Below, one piece after another: positions 1 through 5,756 of a stretch of DNA of 5,756 bases (position 1 is the stretch's first letter; each line of letters opens with the position of its first letter). The DNA lies in assembly GCA_009923345.1 (NCBI GenBank), contig RFTR01000128.1, positions 1 to 5,756 of the forward strand. The letters run 5' to 3'. The position numbers and the translations under genes are program-made. This stretch comes from Betaproteobacteria bacterium. Its GTDB lineage: Bacteria > Pseudomonadota > Gammaproteobacteria > Burkholderiales > Burkholderiaceae_C. Below the pieces are notes generated by a model. The model had not been told where the DNA came from. It ran no database searches and was given only the letters and a program-made list of their open reading frames with translations.

Positions 1-393
1 GTGGCTGAAGTGCGTCATGCTCTGAGTAAACATGGCGGAAATATGGGCACAGAGGGCAGTGTGTCTTTCCAATTCAAACACTGTGGCCAATTGATATTTG
101 CGCCAGGGAGTGACGAAAACAAGATCATGGAAATAGCGTTAGATAACGGCGCTGACGATGTGATCACCGGAGACGACGGTGCGATAGAAGTCCTCACCCC
201 GCCTGCAGCATTTGAGCAAGTCAAAAATGCGCTCTCTGCCGCAGGGTTGAATGCTGAACTCGCCGAGGTCACCTTCCGACCTGAGAACACCATCGAGATC
301 GAGGGCGATGACGCCGTCAAAATGCAAAAAATCTTGGATGTCCTGGAAGATTTAGACGACGTGCAAGAGATTTATCACAACGCCGCGCTATGA
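1..393 (+). CDS. yebC: YebC/PmpR/TACO1 family protein, C-terminal part (5' end outside window)
   Basis: This is the last 130 residues of a YebC-family protein, whose members are normally about 240 residues, so roughly the N-terminal 110 lie upstream. The in-frame GTG at base 1 is an internal valine codon, not a start. Visible family features are the segment LSKHGGNMGTEGSVSFQF (residues 8-25 of the fragment), the following acidic domain with DNGADDV, and the C-terminal LEDLDDVQEIYHNA. The family is cytoplasmic. It has been described as a DNA-binding transcription regulator in some bacteria and, for YebC/TACO1 proteins, as a translation factor that relieves ribosome stalling at proline stretches; the sequence alone does not say which applies here. 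The TGA stop overlaps the purD start as ATGA, suggesting coupled translation. Family assignment is firm; the specific role is not. Confidence 0.95.
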   Translation: MAEVRHALSKHGGNMGTEGSVSFQFKHCGQLIFAPGSDENKIMEIALDNGADDVITGDDGAIEVLTPPAAFEQVKNALSAAGLNAELAEVTFRPENTIEIEGDDAVKMQKILDVLEDLDDVQEIYHNAAL

Positions 394-1682
394 ATATTTT
401 GGTGATTGGCGGCGGTGGACGTGAACACGCGCTGTCTTGGAAGTTAGCCCAGTCGCACAAAGTCCAGGCCATTTACTTAGCACCGGGTAATGCGGGAACA
501 GCCAGAGATAAGCGTCTCCAAAACGTTCCCATTACAGATATCCACCAACTCTGTGCTTTTGCCATTGAGAAAAATATCGGTCTGACCGTGGTCGGTCCAG
601 AAGCTCCCTTGGCGGCTGGCGTGGTTGATGTATTTCGCGATAAAGGCCTACGCATCTTTGGTCCAACTCAAGCTGCCGCCCAATTAGAAAGTTCCAAGGC
701 TTTTAGCAAAGCCTTTATGCAACGGCATCACATCCCCACTGCCGAATTTGAAACATTCACCGATGCCGATGCGGCGCACCGATACATTGACGCCAAAGGA
801 GCGCCTATCGTCGTCAAGGCCGATGGACTAGCTGCAGGAAAAGGCGTAGTAGTCGCGACGACCTTGCAAGAAGCCCATGATGCCGTTGACTTCATGCTGT
901 TAGACAACACACTAGGCGTAAGCCACAACGCGGGTGGCGCGCGCGTGGTGATTGAAGAGTTTTTAGAAGGCGAAGAGGCCAGCTTCATCGTCATGTGCGA
1001 TGGCAAAACGGTTTTGCCCCTCGCCACCAGCCAAGACCACAAAAGGTTGCAAGATGCTGACCTTGGGCCCAATACAGGTGGTATGGGAGCCTATTCACCA
1101 GCACCCGTAGTCACCCCGCAAGTCCATTCGCGGGTGATGCGCGAGATCATCATGCCAACCATTAAAGGCATGGAGCAAGACGGCATACCTTTCACAGGCT
1201 TTTTGTACGCAGGTTTGATGATCGATAAATCTGGGCATGTCAAAACACTAGAGTTCAATTGCCGAATGGGAGACCCCGAGACCCAGCCCATCATGATGCG
1301 TTTGAAGTCTGATTTGGTAAACGTCTTAATGGCCGCAACCGAAACCCAAGCTACGACAGCACTACAAGACATCGAACTGCAATGGGACAGGCAAAGTGCA
1401 GTCGGTGTGGTGATGGCTTCGCATGGCTATCCCGCATCCTCACGTTCTGGTGACGTGATTTCGGGTTTGCCTGCAGATGGTGAAGACACCATGGTGTTTC
1501 ATGCTGCAACCAAATTAGATGGTAGCCAAGTAGTGACATCGGGTGGTCGTGTTTTGTGTGTGAGCGCCTTAGGTGGCACTTTGAAGTTAGCCCAGCAAAA
1601 GGCATATGACGCACTCAACCATATCCAATTTGATGGCATGCAATTCAGGCGTGACATTGGTTACCGTGCCATCCAGCGATAA
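390..1682 (+). CDS. purD: Phosphoribosylamine-glycine ligase (GAR synthetase)
   Basis: PurD catalyses ATP-dependent joining of glycine to 5-phosphoribosylamine to give glycinamide ribonucleotide, the second step of de novo purine synthesis, in the cytoplasm. The 430-residue length matches the family. In order, the protein shows the N-terminal nucleotide-fold glycine loop GGGGREHAL (residues 7-15), VVGPEAPLAAG (67-77), the ATP-grasp stretch KADGLAAGKGVVVA (143-156), QDHKRLQDADLGPNTGGMGA (215-234), and the family signature RMGDPETQ (292-299), where Met replaces the more common Phe. A C-terminal ATP-grasp-associated domain follows. The start is fixed by the MNILVIGGGG N-terminus and by the ATGA overlap with yebC. 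No good Shine-Dalgarno site precedes it; the nearest purine run, AAGAG, is about 20 bases upstream. Its 3' end overlaps the next gene in another frame. It looks intact, with all expected motifs. Confidence 0.98.
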   Translation: MNILVIGGGGREHALSWKLAQSHKVQAIYLAPGNAGTARDKRLQNVPITDIHQLCAFAIEKNIGLTVVGPEAPLAAGVVDVFRDKGLRIFGPTQAAAQLESSKAFSKAFMQRHHIPTAEFETFTDADAAHRYIDAKGAPIVVKADGLAAGKGVVVATTLQEAHDAVDFMLLDNTLGVSHNAGGARVVIEEFLEGEEASFIVMCDGKTVLPLATSQDHKRLQDADLGPNTGGMGAYSPAPVVTPQVHSRVMREIIMPTIKGMEQDGIPFTGFLYAGLMIDKSGHVKTLEFNCRMGDPETQPIMMRLKSDLVNVLMAATETQATTALQDIELQWDRQSAVGVVMASHGYPASSRSGDVISGLPADGEDTMVFHAATKLDGSQVVTSGGRVLCVSALGGTLKLAQQKAYDALNHIQFDGMQFRRDIGYRAIQR

Positions 1683-2304
1683 ATTCCCCGTTCAATTCCA
1701 GGGAAGTGCGTTTGCACAAAAGGTACTGCGACTATTTGGTTGGCAGTATGCATTTCTGGGCCTGCCAGAACAGCAGGGCGTGATCATTGGCTATCCGCAC
1801 ACCAGCAACTGGGACTTTATTGTGATGGTGCTGGTGAAGTGGGCTACGGGTCTTCAAATTCAATTTCTCGCCAAAGACAGTTTGTTCCATTACCCCCTAT
1901 TTAGTCCATGGTTGCGGAAACTTGGCGGCATTCCGATTGATAGATCCTCTAAGAATGGCGTTGTCGGCGATATGTTGGCTTTGTTTGCCAAAGCGAAAAA
2001 CGAGGGAACCTACCTTTGGCTTGCACTTTCACCAGAAGGCACACGCAAATTTACCCAAGGTTGGCGCAGTGGTTTTTACCAACTTGCTTGGCAAGCCAAT
2101 GTGCCTTTGTGTGCAGTGCGTATCGATTACGGTAAAAAAACAGTGGATTTTTCGCGTTGCTTGCGTTTGACGGGAAATGAAGATGCAGATTACCTTGAAC
2201 TCGCAAAAGCTTTTGAAGGTGCAAGAGGATTTCATCCGCAGCAAGCAGCGCCTATCCAGCCTATTAAATCTTCATCTTCTGTCGGGTCGACTCAAGCGCC
2301 ATGA
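1666..2304 (+). CDS. Lysophospholipid acyltransferase family protein (1-acyl-glycerol-3-phosphate acyltransferase-like)
   Basis: The protein belongs to the PlsC-like acyltransferase superfamily, which transfers acyl chains to glycerol-phosphate or related lipids at the inner membrane. Counting from GTG 1666 (212 residues), it has the catalytic H-x4-D motif HTSNWD (45-50), KDSLF with the following hydrophobic stretch (70-74), the GGIPIDR block (87-93), the substrate-binding PEGTR motif (123-127) and VPLCAVRID (146-154). No signal peptide or clear membrane-spanning helix is seen. The C-terminus is a short Ser-rich tail. Substrate cannot be deduced; true PlsC activity, remodelling of another lipid, or lipid A/ornithine-lipid type acylation all remain possible. 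The start is uncertain: in-frame ATG 1606 and 1633, GTG 1651 and TTG 1657 also exist. I prefer 1666 because family similarity seems to begin near VQFQGSAFAQ and it gives the smallest overlap (17 bases) with purD. The TGA stop overlaps nadD as ATGA. Confidence 0.88.
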   Translation: MPSSDKFPVQFQGSAFAQKVLRLFGWQYAFLGLPEQQGVIIGYPHTSNWDFIVMVLVKWATGLQIQFLAKDSLFHYPLFSPWLRKLGGIPIDRSSKNGVVGDMLALFAKAKNEGTYLWLALSPEGTRKFTQGWRSGFYQLAWQANVPLCAVRIDYGKKTVDFSRCLRLTGNEDADYLELAKAFEGARGFHPQQAAPIQPIKSSSSVGSTQAP

Positions 2305-2927
2305 GTCAAAACCAAGCCATTGAGCGTTTGGGAATCTTTGGTGGGTCTTTTGATCCACCGCATCAAGCGCATATCACTCTAGCAAGCCGCGCAATTGAAC
2401 AACTACATCTAGACCAATTGCTGGTGATTCCTACTGGCGATGCGTGGCACAAAACCCGAAACTTGACTTTGGCGCCACACCGTCTCGCCATGACCCGTTT
2501 GGCTTTTGCAGACTTGCCAAAGGTTTCCGTAGATTCCAGAGAAATTGATCGCCACGGACCGACCTACACCTTCGATACCTTAGAAGAAATTGCCCGAGAC
2601 TTCTCCAATGCAAAGCTGTTTTTATGCATTGGTGGTGACCAAGCGCAAGCGTTTAGCACCTGGCATCGATGGAAAGACATCTTGAAACGTACCACTGTGG
2701 TCGTAGCCTTCCGACCTGAAGATAAAAGCTCCGCCGAGTCTGTTAACCACGCGCAGTGGCACAATGAGCTACCTACTGGTGCAATTCGATTGGAAATGCC
2801 CAGCTTAGCGATAAGCGCCACCGATATTCGATTGCAACTTGCGCAATCTGACACATTTCCCAGTGCATTACCTAAGGGTGTATGCGAATACATCCAACAA
2901 CACAGCCTTTATAAAAACGACCGATGA
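2301..2927 (+). CDS. nadD: Nicotinate-nucleotide adenylyltransferase
   Basis: NadD adenylates nicotinate mononucleotide with ATP to form nicotinate adenine dinucleotide, the penultimate step of NAD synthesis, in the cytoplasm. At 208 residues it has the usual length. The nucleotidyltransferase fold is shown by GIFGGSFDPPHQAH (residues 11-24), matching the GxFDPxHxxH pattern, by PTYTFDTL (87-94), by the GGDQ segment (111-114) with W121, and by the C-terminal phosphate-binding ISATDIR (171-177). The second His motif reads HQAH rather than the commoner HxGH; the catalytic histidines are kept. The ATG overlaps the acyltransferase stop and lacks a clear Shine-Dalgarno sequence, and the TGA overlaps the rsfS start. 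NadD beside rsfS is a very widespread bacterial gene pair, which supports both calls. Confidence 0.97.
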   Translation: MSQNQAIERLGIFGGSFDPPHQAHITLASRAIEQLHLDQLLVIPTGDAWHKTRNLTLAPHRLAMTRLAFADLPKVSVDSREIDRHGPTYTFDTLEEIARDFSNAKLFLCIGGDQAQAFSTWHRWKDILKRTTVVVAFRPEDKSSAESVNHAQWHNELPTGAIRLEMPSLAISATDIRLQLAQSDTFPSALPKGVCEYIQQHSLYKNDR

Positions 2928-3445
2928 ACGATACAGCCGCCAAAAAAGATGTCCAAAAACTACAACGTGCAGTCGTAGATTCTTTGGAAGACGTCAAAGC
3001 CCAAGACCTTGTGGTGTTTGATACAGAGCACATTTCTTCATTGTTTGAGCGAGTCATCATTGCCAGCGGTACCTCCAATCGCCAGACCAAAGCCTTGGCT
3101 GCCAGCGTGCGAGACAAAGTGCGTGAGGCTGGCTTTGCTAAGCCGCGTATCGAGGGTGAAGACAACGGCGAATGGATTATTGTGGATTGTGGTGCTGTGG
3201 TGGTGCACATCATGCAACCTACGATTCGCCAGTACTACAACTTAGAAGAAATTTGGGGCGAAAAACCAATTCGATCTAAATTGGGTGCAGCTAAACCTGC
3301 GGTACCTAAAGCCGTTGTTACCAAAGACCTAAGCAAATCGCCAAAAGCTACAGCAAAGAAAACTACGAAGTCAACTAAACCTGCTGCTAGCAAAACCAGT
3401 GCTAAAAAAGCACCTGTTAAAAAGACCGCTACGCGTCAGAAATGA
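2924..3445 (+). CDS. rsfS: Ribosomal silencing factor RsfS with lysine-rich C-terminal extension
   Basis: RsfS (Iojap/YbeB/DUF143 family) binds ribosomal protein uL14 on the 50S subunit and blocks joining to 30S, lowering translation under starvation. The core spans about residues 10-118. It shows the family blocks KAQDLVVFD (25-33), ERVIIASGTSNRQTKALA (42-59), the GEDNGEWIIVDCGAVVVHIM segment (78-97), and YYNLEEIWG (104-112). The protein is 173 residues, whereas the family is often about 105-120; the excess is a Lys/Ala/Thr-rich low-complexity tail after residue 120. The start is set by the ATGA overlap with nadD and by normal spacing to the conserved core. The stop overlaps rlmH, again as ATGA. 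The core assignment is firm; the role of the tail is unknown. Confidence 0.96.
   Translation: MNDTAAKKDVQKLQRAVVDSLEDVKAQDLVVFDTEHISSLFERVIIASGTSNRQTKALAASVRDKVREAGFAKPRIEGEDNGEWIIVDCGAVVVHIMQPTIRQYYNLEEIWGEKPIRSKLGAAKPAVPKAVVTKDLSKSPKATAKKTTKSTKPAASKTSAKKAPVKKTATRQK
3281..3442 (+). other. Low-complexity Lys/Ala/Thr-rich tail of RsfS
   Basis: Residues 120-173 of RsfS contain 15 Lys, 1 Arg, 11 Ala and 8 Thr with only one acidic residue, including clusters such as ATAKKTTKSTKP and SAKKAPVKKTATRQK. This resembles histone H1-like or nucleoid-protein tails and should be disordered and strongly basic. The coding DNA is A-rich here, with a sampled line (3361-3420) at about 40% GC. By inference it could touch rRNA; nothing in the sequence proves this. 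Confidence 0.85.
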
Positions 3446-3909
3446 AGCTATGGGTAGTTGCCGTAGGCCAACGCGTTCCTGCATGGGCCCAAACAGCTTG
3501 GGACGATTACGCCAAACGCTTTCCTGCAGAAATGCGGGTTGAACTCAAAGCGGTTAAAACCGAACCACGTGCTAGCAAAACCATAGAGACCATTTACGCA
3601 GCTGAAAAAGAACGTATCCAAGCAGCGATTCCTAAAGGCGCTCGCATAGTGGCATTAGACGAACGCGGAACCACTGTGACCACTGCTGCCTTGGCTAGCA
3701 AACTAGCCCAATGGCAGTTAGATGCCCATGACGTCGCATTTGTCATTGGTGGTCCAGATGGACTAGACCCCGCTTTCAAACAAGCCGCACATGAGCGCCT
3801 GCGTTTGTCCGATCTGACATTGCCACACGCCATGGTGCGCGTGCTTTTGGTAGAGCAGTTGTACCGAGCCTGGTCGATGCATACCAACCATCCTTACCAC
3901 CGCGAATAG
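3442..3909 (+). CDS. rlmH: 23S rRNA (pseudouridine1915-N3)-methyltransferase RlmH
   Basis: RlmH is a SPOUT-class methyltransferase that uses S-adenosylmethionine to methylate N3 of pseudouridine 1915 in helix 69 of 23S rRNA, acting on assembled 70S ribosomes. The 155-residue length is exactly that of typical members. Diagnostic motifs are ALDERG (residues 71-76), FVIGGPDGL (100-108, part of the trefoil-knot SAM site), LPHAMVRVLLVEQLYRAW (128-145), and the C-terminal NHPYHRE (149-155), which ends the protein as in E. coli. The ATG overlaps the rsfS stop as ATGA, and maf follows after six bases. Pairing with rsfS is common in bacteria and fits the ribosome theme of this cluster. It appears complete with no odd residue. 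Confidence 0.98.
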   Translation: MKLWVVAVGQRVPAWAQTAWDDYAKRFPAEMRVELKAVKTEPRASKTIETIYAAEKERIQAAIPKGARIVALDERGTTVTTAALASKLAQWQLDAHDVAFVIGGPDGLDPAFKQAAHERLRLSDLTLPHAMVRVLLVEQLYRAWSMHTNHPYHRE

Positions 3910-3915
3910 ATAGCC

Positions 3916-4524
3916 ATGCTCCGCTACAGTTTTGTTTATTTGGCCTCGCAAAGCCCTCGTCGCAAACAGTTGTTAGAGCAACTAGGCGTAGAGTTTGCAT
4001 TGTTGTTGCCAGACGCTAGTGAAGACGCTGAGGCGATAGAGGTTGCGCACCTTCATGAAAAACCACGTGCCTACGTACAACGTGTGACTGCTTTAAAACT
4101 AGAAGCTGCATTGCTTCGCCTAAAGAATAGAGGCTTAGCCCCAGCACCTGTTTTGTGTTCAGACACTACCGTTGCCCTGGGTGACACACTATTCGGAAAA
4201 CCTAATAACGCAAACCACGCCAAAGAGATGTTGCGGCAATTAAGCGGGAAAACCCACCGCGTGCTAACTGCTGTTTCCGTTGGAACTTTGCGCAAACAAT
4301 GCCATGCATTGAGTATTTCTAAAGTGCAATTTGCCGAGTTGTCTAAACAAGATATCGATCGCTATGTGGCTAGCCAAGAGCCGATGGGCAAAGCGGGGTC
4401 TTATGCGATTCAAGGAAGGGCCGCCGCATTTATTTCGTACATCAGCGGAAATTACTCAGGAATCATGGGTTTGCCTATGTTTGAAACGGCGCATTTATTG
4501 CGAGAATTCGGGTTTACCGTTTAA
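3916..4524 (+). CDS. maf: Maf-family nucleoside triphosphate pyrophosphatase (YhdE-like, dTTP/UTP type)
   Basis: Maf proteins hydrolyse nucleoside triphosphates to monophosphate and pyrophosphate, acting as house-cleaning enzymes and linked to septum inhibition in some bacteria. Motifs along the 202 residues are the N-terminal LASQSPRRKQLL (9-20) phosphate-binding loop, CSDTTV (81-86) with the putative catalytic Asp83, FGKP (93-96), LSGKTHRVLTAV (109-120), GKAGSYAIQG (158-167) and ISGNYSGIMGLPMFET (176-191). The GKAGSYAIQG block and the NYSxxMGLP ending resemble E. coli YhdE more than YceF, so dTTP/UTP preference is likelier than 7-methyl-GTP; this is inferred from remembered sequences. The start lies 6 bases after the rlmH stop, with only a weak purine stretch (GAATAGATAG, which spans that stop) upstream. 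Confidence 0.95.
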   Translation: MLRYSFVYLASQSPRRKQLLEQLGVEFALLLPDASEDAEAIEVAHLHEKPRAYVQRVTALKLEAALLRLKNRGLAPAPVLCSDTTVALGDTLFGKPNNANHAKEMLRQLSGKTHRVLTAVSVGTLRKQCHALSISKVQFAELSKQDIDRYVASQEPMGKAGSYAIQGRAAAFISYISGNYSGIMGLPMFETAHLLREFGFTV

Positions 4525-4541
4525 TCCACGCCATCTTCACC

Positions 4542-5756
4542 ATGCAACAAGACATACTGATCAATTGGTCTCCGCAAGAAACGCGGGTGGCGGTTGTTGA
4601 GACTGGCGCGCTGCAAGAAATTCACGTAGAACGCACGTTGGAGCGGGGCCTGGTGGGCAATGTCTACATTGGCAAAGTCGCACGTGTTTTGCCCGGCATG
4701 CAATCTGCCTTTATAGACATAGGCTTAGAAAGAGCAGCCTTCTTGCATGTCGCTGATTTAATGAGCAGCGTGGCCGCGCGGCATGCTGACTCAGATCAAG
4801 CCAATCCGGCTCCGATCTTGCCGATTGAAAAACAAGTTTTTGAAGGCCAATCTTTGATGGTGCAAGTCATCAAAGACCCGATTGGCACCAAGGGTGCGCG
4901 TTTGTCCTCGCAAATCAGCATTGCAGGCCGTTTGTTAGTGTTTCTCCCGCAAGACCAACATATTGGTGTCTCCCAAAAAATTCCTTTAGAACAACGTGAA
5001 AGCCTGCGTGCAAGACTCCAGAAGTTAGCCTTGGACAATTCCAACCAAGGCGATTCCGGCGGTTTTATTTTGCGCACTAACGGCGAAGACGCCAGTGATG
5101 CCGAGTTAAGTGAAGACATACTGTATTTGCGCAAAATGTGGGCGCAAATCAAAGCATCTTCTTTGCGCTTGCCACCACCTTCGTTGCTTAGGCAAGACCT
5201 GAATTTATTGCAACGCGTATTACGCGACTTGGTGAACGAAGAAACCCAGACGATTCGCCTGGATTCGAGCGAGCAGTTTGCCTTGCTCCATGCTTTTGGT
5301 TCTGAATTTATGCCAGCATCAGTAAGCAAGCTGCAACTCTACAAAGGCGAAAGACCGATTTTTGATCTCTTCAATATCGATGAAGAGATAGCCAAAGCCT
5401 TAGGGCGGCGCGTCGATCTTAAATCTGGCGGCTATCTCATCGTCGACCAGACTGAAGCGCTCACCACTGTCGATGTCAATACAGGTGGTTTTGTGGGCGC
5501 ACGTAATTTTGACGACACAATTTTTAAGACCAATTTAGAAGCCGCCGGTGCCATTGCAAGGCAATTACGCTTGCGTAATTTGGGTGGCATCGTGATTGCA
5601 GATTTCATCGATATGGTGCGAGAAGACCATCGCGAAGCGGTCTTAGAAGAATTTCGCAAACAACTCTCAAGAGATCGTGTCAAAACACAAGTCAGTGGCT
5701 ATTCTGCTTTGGGTTTGGTAGAGATGACCCGCAAACGTACCCGTGAATCACTGGCG
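4542..5756 (+). CDS. rng: Ribonuclease G, N-terminal 405 residues (3' end outside window)
   Basis: RNase G is an RNase E-family endoribonuclease that trims the 5' end of 16S rRNA and degrades some mRNAs. The frame from ATG 4542 stays open to the window edge, giving 405 of an expected roughly 490 residues. The N-terminus ILINWSPQETRVAVVE (5-20) is typical, followed by an S1-type RNA-binding region (GNVYIGKVARVLPGMQSAFI, 39-58, then DIGLERAAFLHVADL, 59-73). The catalytic core contains TVDVNTGG (309-316) with metal-binding Asp311 and IADFIDM (352-358) with Asp354, spaced 43 residues apart exactly as Asp303 and Asp346 of E. coli RNase E. The window stops after MTRKRTRESLA, just before the CPxC zinc-link cysteines would be expected. 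The 17-base gap after maf has no Shine-Dalgarno match. RNase G is favoured over RNase E by the short N-terminus and the maf neighbour; both the length beyond the edge and any C-terminal scaffold are unseen. Confidence 0.95.
   Translation, partial: MQQDILINWSPQETRVAVVETGALQEIHVERTLERGLVGNVYIGKVARVLPGMQSAFIDIGLERAAFLHVADLMSSVAARHADSDQANPAPILPIEKQVFEGQSLMVQVIKDPIGTKGARLSSQISIAGRLLVFLPQDQHIGVSQKIPLEQRESLRARLQKLALDNSNQGDSGGFILRTNGEDASDAELSEDILYLRKMWAQIKASSLRLPPPSLLRQDLNLLQRVLRDLVNEETQTIRLDSSEQFALLHAFGSEFMPASVSKLQLYKGERPIFDLFNIDEEIAKALGRRVDLKSGGYLIVDQTEALTTVDVNTGGFVGARNFDDTIFKTNLEAAGAIARQLRLRNLGGIVIADFIDMVREDHREAVLEEFRKQLSRDRVKTQVSGYSALGLVEMTRKRTRESLA

Noticed and set aside
1..393. GTG at base 1 as a real start of a 130-residue protein
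   Set aside because: The similarity to YebC begins in mid-domain, so the window edge cuts the gene and this GTG is an internal valine codon.
440..1595. The 13-base string gaagttagcccag occurs at 440-452 and 1583-1595
   Set aside because: Both copies encode Lys-Leu-Ala-Gln in ordinary parts of PurD in the same frame; there is no extended homology or regular spacing, so chance and codon preference suffice.
728..1614. Several 87-114-codon minus-strand frames opposite purD
   Set aside because: They are antisense to an intact, well-conserved gene and their translations show no family features.
3385..4371. GCTAGC and CTAG sites recurring in rsfS, rlmH and maf
   Set aside because: About 14 CTAG sites were counted by eye across the window, which is not above chance expectation; they sit in coding sequence at Ala-Ser or Leu-containing codons without symmetry or spacing suggesting a binding-site array.
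4525..4541. Possible promoter or terminator in the maf-rng gap
   Set aside because: The gap is only 17 bases, with no inverted repeat, T-run or recognisable -10/-35 elements.
4796..5329. A 177-codon open frame on the minus strand opposite rng
   Set aside because: It lies wholly inside the RNase G coding sequence, has a low-complexity Ser/Arg/Lys-rich translation with no recognisable domain, and is explained as a shadow of the plus-strand codon pattern.

Overview
The window is a compact housekeeping gene cluster from a bacterial chromosome, with every gene on the + strand and almost no non-coding DNA. Protein motifs and gene order (yebC, purD, an acyltransferase, nadD, rsfS, rlmH, maf, rng) point to a betaproteobacterium, most likely Burkholderiales and perhaps Comamonadaceae-like. 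That placement is an inference from remembered gene order and protein style, not from a search. Sampled lines run from about 40 to 53% GC, which is low for most Comamonadaceae.

Layout: the 3' half of yebC (1-393) opens the window and overlaps purD (390-1682) by ATGA. A lysophospholipid-acyltransferase-family gene (about 1666-2304) starts inside the end of purD. It is followed by nadD (2301-2927), rsfS (2924-3445) and rlmH (3442-3909), each joined to its predecessor by an ATGA stop/start overlap. After a 6-base gap comes maf (3916-4524), and after a 17-base gap the first 405 codons of rng (4542 to the window end), which runs off the right edge. No promoter, terminator, RNA gene, mobile element, CRISPR array or attachment site is evident. 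No stretch over 20 bases lacks a gene, so a single polycistronic transcript starting upstream of the window is the simplest reading.

Functionally the group is weighted towards ribosomes and nucleotides. YebC affects translation or transcription, RsfS silences ribosomes by binding uL14, RlmH methylates pseudouridine 1915 of 23S rRNA, and RNase G matures the 16S rRNA 5' end. PurD makes a purine precursor, NadD makes the NAD precursor and Maf removes non-canonical or excess nucleotides. The acyltransferase is the least predictable member.

I found no previously undescribed system. The points most worth a second look are the lysine/alanine-rich tail on RsfS, the acyltransferase in the purD-nadD gap with no hemF there, the uncertain acyltransferase start, and the run of ATGA junctions with poor Shine-Dalgarno sites.
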